A stretch of 64,000 bases of DNA from Planctomycetota bacterium (lineage in GTDB: Bacteria; Planctomycetota; Planctomycetia; Gemmatales; Gemmataceae): positions 1 to 64,000 of the forward strand of contig RFZJ01000006.1 of assembly GCA_009920765.1 (NCBI GenBank), read 5' to 3'. Position numbers and translations under genes: made by a program. The notes beneath the pieces are model-generated. The model was not told the origin of the DNA. It worked only from the letters and a program-made list of their open reading frames with translations, and did no database searches. This document shows, piece after piece, positions 39,919 through 48,184 of this stretch. Numbering within the stretch: the stretch's first letter is position 1; every line of letters begins with the position of its first letter.

Positions 39919-40833
39919 TCAGCCCTCTGCCAAAAATAAAATACGCTTCTTTGTAATTTTCATCCCAGCACGCAAATATAATTTAATTGCAGGAAAATTA
40001 CCTTCGTCAACAACGACGGTCAATTTATTGACTTTTTCTATTGCAAGTATTCTTAAAGTTTCATCAATCAAAGCACGACCAAAGCCCTTTGCTCTATATT
40101 CCTCCGCAATACCAAAATAAGCAATTTCGGCTTGATCTTCATGTTTTACAACAAAAACTATCCCCGCCATTATTTCTCCAAATTTCGCCACCTGAGACCC
40201 TTTTGCATCCAAAAGTGGGTGGTAAACCAACGAATTAAAAACATTGGTAATATTTCTGAATTTCAATCCTTCCGGACAGTCAAGAGTATTTGTCGAAGTA
40301 CGAAAAAACAAATCATTTAATTGTTCGAGGGAAAAATCACTAAAAGGCAAAAAATGAAGGTTGATATTTGTACTAACATTTGGAACATAAGCACCGACAC
40401 TTAATGTCAGGTCAGAAAAATTTGTGATATATCTCATTCCAGCTGTAATAAACAAATGCTTTATTCTATCGATTACCGAATTTGAATCGATAAACAATTG
40501 CTTACCAATTCCTGATGTTGATTTAAAAATAACACTTAAGCAATCACTTATTACCGATTCCACATCTTGATTTAATTCGGTTGTGGATAGTTCTGAAATA
40601 AAAATATCAAGTTCGTAAAAATCGTTGCATTCTTGAACTGCACTCACATAAAGCAATGGTGTTTTCTTGAAATAATCAAAAATTGCTTGAACTAATACAT
40701 GCTTCGTTTTAACTAATGATCCAAAAAAATTCACCAACTCCAAATTAAAAGGACAAACACAACTAATCAATTGATCAATTGTGTCTGCTTTGGAATCAAA
40801 TGCTTTAATTTCAAAACTATTCCGCAAGTTCAT
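39919..40833 (-). CDS. GNAT-family N-acetyltransferase
   Basis: Protein of 304 residues. The C-terminal 110 residues form a GNAT domain: GIVFVVKHEDQAEIAYFGIAEEYRAKGFGRALID is the acetyl-CoA site (motif A), followed by LTVVVDEGNFPAIKLYLRAGM. The N-terminal 190 residues may be a second, degenerate GNAT half. Substrate unknown. ATG at 40833 with AAGGGA upstream. It lies upstream of dnaA on the same strand with a 173-bp gap. Confidence 0.8.
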   Translation of the reverse strand: MNLRNSFEIKAFDSKADTIDQLISCVCPFNLELVNFFGSLVKTKHVLVQAIFDYFKKTPLLYVSAVQECNDFYELDIFISELSTTELNQDVESVISDCLSVIFKSTSGIGKQLFIDSNSVIDRIKHLFITAGMRYITNFSDLTLSVGAYVPNVSTNINLHFLPFSDFSLEQLNDLFFRTSTNTLDCPEGLKFRNITNVFNSLVYHPLLDAKGSQVAKFGEIMAGIVFVVKHEDQAEIAYFGIAEEYRAKGFGRALIDETLRILAIEKVNKLTVVVDEGNFPAIKLYLRAGMKITKKRILFLAEG

Positions 40834-40869
40834 CACCCTATCCCTTAAAGGACCAGATGAAAAACTAAA

Positions 40870-41274
40870 CTATTTTTGGCCGGAACCAACACCAAATTGA
40901 GTCGGGGTATCAAACATTCGATGCCCAGTAGAGGTAAAATCCCTCCAACCAGTCGGACTCCAATTTAAATTGTTTTTACAATTCCCTGTACCAGTTTTTT
41001 CGGTGCAAGCTGGTTGAAAATACAAATATAACGGGGTGGGCCTTACCCCTTGAGTTCTTGGCCCAGAATAGTTTCTTCCTTGATTTTCTTCTTTATTACC
41101 CATCCAGGCCTTAAGTTTAGTTAAACAAGAACCAGTATTTTTTTTGCAGGTTTCGCAACTGGACTGAGAGTCAGAGGTACTATTAATTGAAGGAACAACC
41201 AAGTTGTCGCCACCAACTGCCGATCCAATGGCCAAAAAAAACACACCAAGCGAGTTTACCAAATACTTATTCAT
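40870..41274 (-). CDS. Small secreted Cys-containing protein
   Basis: Exported protein of 134 residues. The signal peptide is KYLVNSLGVFFLAIGSAVGG. The mature part contains CETCKKNTGSC and a later C-x6-C, suggesting disulfides, plus RPTPLYLYFQPAC. No family recognised. ATG at 41274 is preceded by AAGG and directly opens the signal peptide; the longest frame begins 19 codons earlier. Confidence 0.62.
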   Translation of the reverse strand: MNKYLVNSLGVFFLAIGSAVGGDNLVVPSINSTSDSQSSCETCKKNTGSCLTKLKAWMGNKEENQGRNYSGPRTQGVRPTPLYLYFQPACTEKTGTGNCKNNLNWSPTGWRDFTSTGHRMFDTPTQFGVGSGQK

Positions 41275-41516
41275 GATGTTTACCTTACCCAAAGTAAAAA
41301 ACCGATAATCTTTGAATGTAATCGGCTGCACTAGTGACCAAGAAAAAGCTTAAAACCTAAAAACTCAAAATAACGTATTCTTCAGCAATAATAATCGATC
41401 AATCTTAACCAATTGTCCATTTAGATGAGCTTGACAGTTACATTCTGAATATAAAACAAATAAAATTACAGAGTAGAAATCCAATAACTGTTACTTTGAA
41501 AATCTGGAAAACAATC

Positions 41517-42932
41517 ATGGCTCCTGGATATCCTTGCCCCAATAAATCCTGCAATTACATGTTTCCAATCGAAGCAATGCAAGGATTACAATCAATTACT
41601 TGCCCAAATTGCAAAAAATCATTCGCAGTAAGAAAACCCAGTAAAAATATTCCAACTTCACCAACAAAATCCCCGGGGGTAAAACCTGTCATGGGTCGAG
41701 ATGAAGTCGGAGAAAATCAAGGGGTGGTTTTTGAAACAAATCCAGAAATTAAAAGCACAATTTCAAATACAAAAAAACTTCCCTCCAAAAAGAAGAAAAA
41801 CGATGGGCTGACTTTATCACAGGTTTTCTTCCTTGGAATTGGAATGTTTTTCATTTCAGTAAGTTTTGCAGCATTCTATATCATCGGCTTACCACTATTG
41901 AAAAAAGAAATAATAAACGAAACAAAGCAACAGGCAGGAGGTAATGCAGAATTAATTGACGCAGATTTCTTCACATTCAAACCTTTGAATTTTTACACAA
42001 AAGATCAAAAAGTTGCTCAAACATTACAAACCAAATTTGCATATATCGGAAAAGAAAAAGACCTGTGGCTTATGTATTACAAAGATTTTAAAACCAGAAA
42101 TCCCACCAATACAGAAATGCATCAAGAGATGATTTCGAGGCTAAAATTGTTCCTACCCAAAAATCTTGAGTGGGAAGAAAAACCCGAAGGGATTGAAATT
42201 GGAAAAGTTCCCTTTAAAAAATTCATATTTGAAGGAACAAAAGAAGACTCATCAACATGGGTTGGCGATTGCTACTCTTCAAATATTAATGGAGTGTTTT
42301 TTCTTATAATTTGCATTGTTCCCATTGATAACAAAGATTTAGTTCAAGAAACTTGGGAGAAATTTAATCAAGGATTAACAATTAAATTGAATGCTAAAAT
42401 TGACTGGAAACCAACACCTAGAAAAACAAGATTGGTAAACATTGAAAAATTAAAGATGTCTTTTGCTGTTCCGGAATTGGTATGGCTTCCCCAAGATGTT
42501 AAAGATTATGACACAAACCCTGAATCTGTGTTTATTGGAAAAAACTCCAGCGATTTGGGGGATTTTTTAAATCAAAAAGCTAAATTACAGGTATTTGCGC
42601 TACCAAAACCGATAAAAGATGAAAAAGCCTGGGATATGGCGGAAGAAAAGCTATTCGAATTAATCAAAGAAGAAAAAACGGCTGATACTAAAATCGAAAA
42701 GTTTGCTGATACAAAGCAAATATTTGCTGAACTAAATAACAAAAACATTAATGCAAAAGTTGAAAGTTTCGCTTTCAAAGTTGATGAGCAAGTTCAAAAA
42801 ATGATTTTTTTTGGTAAGTACTCAAATACAAATGGAATCTTGGTGTTTGTTTGCGAGATACCCTTTAAAACAAAAGATTATTGGTTTGAAGAATTAAATG
42901 ACATTTTAAAAAGCATTACCATCATGGAATAG
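41517..42932 (+). CDS. Zinc-ribbon membrane protein of unknown function
   Basis: Protein of 471 residues. The N-terminus has a zinc ribbon (CPNKSCNYMFP, then CPNCKKSF, two pairs of cysteines), a Lys-rich linker and one membrane helix (LGIGMFFISVSFAAFYIIGLPLL, about residues 110-132). The outer part seems to hold two related halves of about 150 residues (VPFKKFIFEGT...GVFFLIICIVPIDNKDLVQETWEKF and VESFAFKVDEQ...GILVFVCEIPFKTKDYWFEEL). No family recognised. The ATG start places the zinc ribbon at the N-terminus; a TTG seven codons upstream is possible. Confidence 0.65.
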   Translation: MAPGYPCPNKSCNYMFPIEAMQGLQSITCPNCKKSFAVRKPSKNIPTSPTKSPGVKPVMGRDEVGENQGVVFETNPEIKSTISNTKKLPSKKKKNDGLTLSQVFFLGIGMFFISVSFAAFYIIGLPLLKKEIINETKQQAGGNAELIDADFFTFKPLNFYTKDQKVAQTLQTKFAYIGKEKDLWLMYYKDFKTRNPTNTEMHQEMISRLKLFLPKNLEWEEKPEGIEIGKVPFKKFIFEGTKEDSSTWVGDCYSSNINGVFFLIICIVPIDNKDLVQETWEKFNQGLTIKLNAKIDWKPTPRKTRLVNIEKLKMSFAVPELVWLPQDVKDYDTNPESVFIGKNSSDLGDFLNQKAKLQVFALPKPIKDEKAWDMAEEKLFELIKEEKTADTKIEKFADTKQIFAELNNKNINAKVESFAFKVDEQVQKMIFFGKYSNTNGILVFVCEIPFKTKDYWFEELNDILKSITIME

Positions 42933-42969
42933 TTAAAAATCTAATTACTTCCAGTGCGATTCTTGTACA

Positions 42970-43425
42970 TTATTTTGAAGCTGTTAAAGGCATAAAACCT
43001 TTAGCTTTTTCTGGGACCGGGGCAAAAGGAACAACAGCTCTGCCTTTTTCCCTTAATTCTGCAGCTTTTTCCAGTATTTCATCCTGCCTCACTGTTTTAG
43101 CGGGCTGTAAAGCATAACTAAAACGATGAATGTCATGGATTTCAAATGGAAAGAGGCTTTCAGCTATAAAATCTAGTGGAGGATACTCGTACCAAGGAGA
43201 GGGCACCTTTTGTTCGACATCCAATGTTTCATAACCATCTTTAACCAACTTAAAATTATATTTACCATAATAAACAAAATGTTCATCCATGGGGGTAACG
43301 CCAATGGGTTTTCCATCTTTATAAACCATTGCCCCTTGGGGGAAAGAATCAATGGTATATTTACGAGTGACACATCCTGTAAATACAACAAGAAGCAAGA
43401 CCATTGGTAAACAGCGTAAAAACAT
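42970..43425 (-). CDS. PEGA-domain lipoprotein
   Basis: Lipoprotein of 151 residues with lipobox VFTGC, so lipidation is expected at Cys18. The PEGA-like domain follows: IDSFPQGAMVYKDGKPIGVTPMDEHFVYYGKYNFKLVKDGYE. PEGA domains are small beta modules on envelope proteins. Convergent with the zinc-ribbon gene and divergent from the PP2C gene. Confidence 0.82.
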   Translation of the reverse strand: MFLRCLPMVLLLVVFTGCVTRKYTIDSFPQGAMVYKDGKPIGVTPMDEHFVYYGKYNFKLVKDGYETLDVEQKVPSPWYEYPPLDFIAESLFPFEIHDIHRFSYALQPAKTVRQDEILEKAAELREKGRAVVPFAPVPEKAKGFMPLTASK

Positions 43426-43439
43426 TATTGCATCATCCC

Positions 43440-43487
43440 ATTACAAATCACCATAAAAACCTAATTCTTAAATTTAAAATTTGTAAT
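43440..43487. promoter_or_regulatory. Inverted 9-mers between the lipoprotein and PP2C genes
   Basis: ATTACAAAT at 43440-43448 and its exact reverse complement at 43479-43487 flank 30 bp in the 240-bp divergent intergenic region. Could be paired operators; AT-richness makes chance plausible. Confidence 0.2.
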
Positions 43488-43665
43488 CCATAAACGGTTA
43501 AAATCAGGTAACATTAGGCGTGATAACTAAAATCCCAATTAGGTCAATAGATATTTCATGCATGATTTTCATATAAAATGTTATTTTGAGGCTTTAATTT
43601 GATATTTTGTAAAACTTAGGTACTATAAGTCCTGTGTTAATTTAAATTTTAAAGATGGAGAACTG

Positions 43666-45018
43666 ATGGCTTCATTCGACCAAATCGAATGTGCTGTTTT
43701 AACGGATGTGGGCCTAAAGAGAGGCTACAACCAAGATAGTAATTATCTAGCCCTCGCTTCAGATGAAACACAATGGCAGGAATTAGGCCATGTTTTATTG
43801 GTAGCAGACGGAATGGGTGCGCACGCAGTAGGCGAAAAAGCAAGCGAACAAGCAGTCAAAACAATCCCCCATGTCTTTAGCAAGCATGTAAAAGACGGGG
43901 CTCCAGAATCATTGCGCAAAGCTTTTTATGAAGCTAATTCAACTATTCATTCTTGTGGGCAGGAAAACAGCGAATTTAGAGGAATGGGCACAACTGCAAC
44001 CGGAATCGTAATCCGCCCCGAAGGAGCTTGGATAGGCCATGTTGGGGACAGCAGGGCATATCGAATCCGGGGAAAACTTGTTGAACAACTCACATACGAC
44101 CATAGTCTTGTTTGGGAATATGCAAGGCTAAAAAAAATTGATCCAGAAGATGTCAAGGATATACCTAGCAATTATATCAATAGATGCCTTGGCCCCGAGG
44201 CAATTGTGGAACCAGACATTGAGGGCCCCCACAAAATAGAACCTGGCGACTGCTTTTTAATTTGCAGCGATGGCCTAACGGGCTTAGTCAAAGATTCAGA
44301 ATTAGGTGCAATTACCAGTTGTTTATCGGCCCAAGAAGCTTGTAAATTGCTTGTTGATCTAGCAAACCTTCGCGGTGGTCACGATAACATAACCGTGATC
44401 GTTGCAAAAATTAGCGGCACCTCGCAAGGTTTAAATAGTTCAAATACTACTGATCAAAACACCACTTTATTCAATAAAGCACTTGATCGATTCAAAAACT
44501 TAAAACCGGGCATACCTTGGTGGTTCATATGTTTAATGTTTGGCCTGTTTTTGGCTATTTGCTTGATCGGTATCAAAGCGTTGGACCAAAGTCATAGTGA
44601 CAGCTTTTTAACTGGCGATTTGGTTAAGTTTTCTGTCATTTTTATTGCATTAATCTTTTTTATTGCTGGATCAATAGGCTTTTTCATTCAATTCCAAAAC
44701 TCTAAGGAAGAAGAAACAATAGCGTTCCCAACACCTTCTGCCAGAATCCACAGAAAAACTTTAATCGAAATAACCCAAGCTTCTCTGTCCAAAATGGAAA
44801 AACAAATCGAAGCCTTCCAAAAGCGTGCAGAAATTAAACATTGGGATTTCAATTCTGAAGCATTAGAAAACCACAAATCACTTGCTAAAGAAGCTGTTTC
44901 CAAAAATGATTTTGCTGAAGCATTCAAACAATATTGTCTTAGCATGCTTCTATTTTCAGGACCTTGGATAAAGCAACGAAAAGAGGATTCCCCTATGGAA
45001 ATCTTCTGGGGCAAATAA
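43666..45018 (+). CDS. PP2C-type Ser/Thr protein phosphatase with two membrane helices
   Basis: Metal-dependent phosphatase of 450 residues opposing Hanks-type kinases. The catalytic domain (1-250) carries DGMGAHAVGEKASEQA, GMGTTATG, GHVGDSRAYRIR, CSDGLTGL and GGHDNITVIV, so the metal-binding aspartates are present. Two membrane helices lie at about 284-306 and 326-348, with a charged cytoplasmic tail. GGAG is 5 nt before ATG. A Ser/Thr kinase is encoded at 62-63.5 kb, not linked. Confidence 0.9.
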   Translation: MASFDQIECAVLTDVGLKRGYNQDSNYLALASDETQWQELGHVLLVADGMGAHAVGEKASEQAVKTIPHVFSKHVKDGAPESLRKAFYEANSTIHSCGQENSEFRGMGTTATGIVIRPEGAWIGHVGDSRAYRIRGKLVEQLTYDHSLVWEYARLKKIDPEDVKDIPSNYINRCLGPEAIVEPDIEGPHKIEPGDCFLICSDGLTGLVKDSELGAITSCLSAQEACKLLVDLANLRGGHDNITVIVAKISGTSQGLNSSNTTDQNTTLFNKALDRFKNLKPGIPWWFICLMFGLFLAICLIGIKALDQSHSDSFLTGDLVKFSVIFIALIFFIAGSIGFFIQFQNSKEEETIAFPTPSARIHRKTLIEITQASLSKMEKQIEAFQKRAEIKHWDFNSEALENHKSLAKEAVSKNDFAEAFKQYCLSMLLFSGPWIKQRKEDSPMEIFWGK

Positions 45019-45368
45019 AAATCAAAATTAAGAGAAAAAGAATCAATTAAAACATTACAATAAATATTTAAATTCAAATACTCATCAAAATATTAGGCCG
45101 CTTTGCAAGTTAATAATGTCAACTAACATAATAAACCCAAGCACCGTATCCTTCATTGAGCAAGTGCATTTAACTCAATCTAAGCCTTAAAATTACAGCA
45201 CCAACTTCGCTTTCAATTTATTTTACAATGACTAGAAAAGCCCAAGAGTAACTCGAATTACGTACTATTAAAGCAAAACAACATTTGATATGAAAACGTA
45301 CACTGAATTTAAAATTTTGAAACCATGGAAATGGTTGCGTAAAGGTATGAGGTTTAGAAACAAAAAAA
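45019..45368. other. Intergenic AT-rich gap without recognised gene
   Basis: About 350 bp between the phosphatase stop and the desaturase terminator. I see no tRNA, riboswitch or convincing small gene. A 38-codon basic frame (45290-45406) lacks a ribosome-binding site and runs through the terminator. Confidence 0.5.
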
Positions 45369-45388
45369 GGACCTCTACAAAGAGGCCC
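45362..45388 (-). terminator. Intrinsic terminator of the desaturase gene
   Basis: Read leftward: 8-bp stem GGGCCTCT/AGAGGTCC (one G-T pair), loop TTGT, then seven T residues. Confidence 0.8.
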
Positions 45389-45422
45389 TTCTCAACACAA
45401 TCCTAAATTGAAAAACCAATTA

Positions 45423-46337
45423 TTAGCCCGCAGAAACAAGTTCACGTTTATTCTTTTTGGTCTTGGGAACTCGAACCTTATGATTAAGAGCTTTATCATT
45501 GGGTTTACGTAAATCCCAAACAATCCCAAACCAAGAGAGAACCACCAAAATGCTATAACTAATATCAATTTCCCACCAATAAAACCCTTGATTGGCGGAA
45601 CTCTGGTAATGGTGGTGATTATTGTGCCATCCCTCACCCATCGTTAATAAAGCCAAGATCAAACTATTTTTGCTTTCATCTTCGGTGGCATAACGTTTGT
45701 AGCCAATCAAATGACTGAGCGAATTTATAAAGAATGTGCAATGATAAACCAAAATCGTACTAACAAAAAAGCCCCAAACCAAACCAGAAAGCCCCATGGT
45801 CAAATAACAAATTACAGCAAGAACAAGTCCGGGAATGTAATGATAATTATTAAGGAACTGAATTTCAGGATACTTGGTAAAATCTTGGATATTTTTTTCA
45901 TCGTAGGGTGTATGTTCTTCGGAAAGAATCCAGCCAACATGAGACCACCAAAAACTCGTACGGTGAGGGGAATGAGGGTCAGCAGGAGTATCTGAATATT
46001 TATGGTGTTCGCGATGATGAGATGCCCACCATAGCGGACCTTTTTGCAAGGCACTGCAACCAAGCCAAGCTAAAACAAACTGAAACCAACGGCTGGTTTT
46101 ATAAGCTCTATGCGAAAAGTAGCGGTGATATCCAGCAGTAATTCCAAACATTCTGAGAAAATAATTACCCACACACAATAAACCAACCTGCCAGGAAAAT
46201 TCAACGAATAGTGCAGATAAACAAGCAACATGCATAAAAATAAAAGGAACATTTTTAGCCCAATTATGGGCATAATATGAAAAGCCAACGGGTTTTGATA
46301 AAAACAAAGTCTTTTTATCAATCGCTGTAGAAGACAT
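45423..46337 (-). CDS. Acyl-CoA/acyl-lipid delta-9 fatty-acid desaturase
   Basis: Membrane di-iron desaturase of 304 residues that introduces a cis double bond into saturated acyl chains. The three histidine boxes are present: HRYFSH at 71-76, HREHH at 108-112 and HNNHH near 237-241. Four membrane helices are arranged as in stearoyl-CoA desaturases. There is no cytochrome b5 fusion, so an external electron donor is needed. AGGAGGG precedes the ATG. Confidence 0.92.
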   Translation of the reverse strand: MSSTAIDKKTLFLSKPVGFSYYAHNWAKNVPFIFMHVACLSALFVEFSWQVGLLCVGNYFLRMFGITAGYHRYFSHRAYKTSRWFQFVLAWLGCSALQKGPLWWASHHREHHKYSDTPADPHSPHRTSFWWSHVGWILSEEHTPYDEKNIQDFTKYPEIQFLNNYHYIPGLVLAVICYLTMGLSGLVWGFFVSTILVYHCTFFINSLSHLIGYKRYATEDESKNSLILALLTMGEGWHNNHHHYQSSANQGFYWWEIDISYSILVVLSWFGIVWDLRKPNDKALNHKVRVPKTKKNKRELVSAG

Positions 46338-46376
46338 TGTGAAACCCTCCTAGCATTTAAACAAATAAAAAGGTAA

Positions 46377-46400
46377 ACACTTCAACTAAAGTGCTTTTAT
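46377..46400 (-). terminator. Possible weak terminator of rpsU
   Basis: Read leftward, a 5-bp stem CACTT/AAGTG with a 6-nt loop is followed by TTTACCTTTTT. Weak, but placed just after the rpsU stop. Confidence 0.35.
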
Positions 46401-46413
46401 TTGCTAATCAAAA

Positions 46414-46617
46414 CTATACCTTCTTGATTGTAATTCTGGCTTTACGAATTGCGCTCATTTTTCTCAACTGAGCACGGCGGCGGGCTTCGCATGGTTTTTC
46501 GTAGTATTTTCGCTTACGTAATTCTTTTTGGATACCACTACGCTCAAGCAACTTTTTAAATCTTTTCAAAGCCAATCCAATTGGCTCCCGATCGTGAACT
46601 CTCATCCTCAATGGCAT
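46414..46617 (-). CDS. rpsU: 30S ribosomal protein S21
   Basis: Basic protein of 67 residues matching S21: MRVHDREPIGLALKRFKKLLERSGIQKELRKRKYYEKPCEARRR, with a basic C-terminus. S21 helps initiation by acting near the anti-Shine-Dalgarno end of 16S rRNA. ATG at 46617 gives the normal length; the longest frame adds 13 unlikely residues. Confidence 0.93.
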   Translation of the reverse strand: MPLRMRVHDREPIGLALKRFKKLLERSGIQKELRKRKYYEKPCEARRRAQLRKMSAIRKARITIKKV

Positions 46618-46752
46618 AACATTTACTCTGTAAAAAGCAGTTAAAAATCTAAACACTCAGAAGCTAATATAAAGCATTTCCCATTAATTGCCAAGATGAT
46701 AGTCTATAAATTAAGGATAATCTATTTATTCATAACCAAGGAAACATTTGCT

Positions 46753-48183
46753 ATGAGTCAAAACCCATATAAAACCATGAATTATCAGCTTTTTTACATA
46801 AAAAAGCCAATTTTAACCGTAATTTATACTATTATCACATTTTTTTTAGGGTCAAGTCTTGGTTTTTCAGCCGATTGGCCACAATGGCTTGGACCAAAAA
46901 GAGACGGTGTTTGGAACGAGACTGGGATACTTACCAAGTTTCCCAAAGGTGGGCCAAAAATGCTGTGGTCAAGTCCTTTAAGCGGTGGTTATGCTGGCCC
47001 CGCCATTGCAAATGGGCACGTATTCGTAACAGACCGACAAACAAAGGATGGCAAAAATGAATCTGAGAATCTATTTGCCAGGGCCAACTCAGAAGGTACC
47101 GAGCGCCTACTTTGCCTTGATGCCTCGAATGGAAAAACAATTTGGGAATTTTCCTACCCATGTACCTATAAAATGGCATATCCATGCGGTCCGAGGTGCA
47201 CACCGGTTGTAACTGATACCCTTGTTTATTTTTTAGGAGCCATGGGCGACCTTTACTGCATCGATATTAAAACAGGCAAACCCATTTGGAATAAGTCATT
47301 TGTGAAAGATTATAATGCCCCTGTTCCAGTTTGGGGATTTTCTGCTCACCCGTTATTAGATGGAAATAAACTAATCTGTTTAGTCGGACCTAAAAAAATT
47401 GCAGTCGCTTTCGATGCGAAAACCGGAAAAGAACTTTGGGGCACATTGCAGCTTGAAAAAGCCGAATCCGAAATTGGGTATTGCCCACCGGTAATCTTTG
47501 AAATCGGAGCAACCAAAAACAATCGTCATCTTATCATCTGGCATTCTGAATCATTGAATGGACTGGATCCTGAAACAGGCAACCTTCTATGGAGCGAACC
47601 CTTTCGTTTAAAAGCAAACCTTTCCATACCCACCCCAAGACTAATTGGTAATAAGATATTAGTTTCATCCTTTTATAACGGATCAATGCTGGTTGAGATC
47701 GACCCTGAAAAAAAATCATCAAAGCTGATTTGGAAGGGCAAGGGCAGGGGAGAGACCCCAAAGCAGACCGATGGTTTACACTCAATAATGTCAACACCTT
47801 TTGTAGAAAACGGTTATATTTTTGGCGTTTGCAGCTATGGGGAATTAAGATGCGTCAAGCTTTCCGATGGGGAACGGGTTTGGGAAAACCTTAGCGCAAC
47901 AGGTTCGCAAAATGAACCTGTTGAGCGATGGGGGAATGCTTTTCTAATAAAACACAACAACAACTTTTTTATATTCAACGAAAAAGGGGATCTAATAATT
48001 TCCGAACTATCACCTTCAGGTTATAAAGAGATTGATAGGGCCCATTTAATAGACCCAACAGGAATCGCACCTGCGGGGGGCATAAAAAGGAAAATTGTTT
48101 GGAGCCATCCTGCATTTGCAGATAAGAAAATATATTTGCGAAACGATAAGGAGATAAAGTGCTACTCATTGGCTCAGGAATAA
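46753..48183 (+). CDS. PQQ-like beta-propeller repeat protein
   Basis: Exported protein of 476 residues with an N-terminal membrane/signal segment (PILTVIYTIITFFLGSSLGFSA). The remainder is a WD/PQQ-like eight-blade propeller: WPQWLGPKRDGVW, LLCLDASNGKTIWEF, LYCIDIKTGKPIWNKSF, AVAFDAKTGKELWG, LNGLDPETGNLLW. This BamB/quinoprotein-like family is abundant in planctomycetes; no quinone-ligating residues can be assigned. ATG at 46753 has AAGGA about 10 nt upstream. Convergent with the sigma-54 activator. Confidence 0.82.
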   Translation: MSQNPYKTMNYQLFYIKKPILTVIYTIITFFLGSSLGFSADWPQWLGPKRDGVWNETGILTKFPKGGPKMLWSSPLSGGYAGPAIANGHVFVTDRQTKDGKNESENLFARANSEGTERLLCLDASNGKTIWEFSYPCTYKMAYPCGPRCTPVVTDTLVYFLGAMGDLYCIDIKTGKPIWNKSFVKDYNAPVPVWGFSAHPLLDGNKLICLVGPKKIAVAFDAKTGKELWGTLQLEKAESEIGYCPPVIFEIGATKNNRHLIIWHSESLNGLDPETGNLLWSEPFRLKANLSIPTPRLIGNKILVSSFYNGSMLVEIDPEKKSSKLIWKGKGRGETPKQTDGLHSIMSTPFVENGYIFGVCSYGELRCVKLSDGERVWENLSATGSQNEPVERWGNAFLIKHNNNFFIFNEKGDLIISELSPSGYKEIDRAHLIDPTGIAPAGGIKRKIVWSHPAFADKKIYLRNDKEIKCYSLAQE

Positions 48184-48184
48184 T

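Noticed and set aside
41451..41495. TTGACA near 41430 followed by TATAAA as a promoter for the zinc-ribbon gene
   Set aside because: The spacing is about 13 bp, too short for a sigma-70 promoter.
45290..45406. 38-codon basic reading frame in the 45-kb gap (MKTYTEF..., Lys/Arg-rich)
   Set aside because: No ribosome-binding site, runs through the terminator hairpin of the opposite gene, and the basic composition follows from A-rich DNA.
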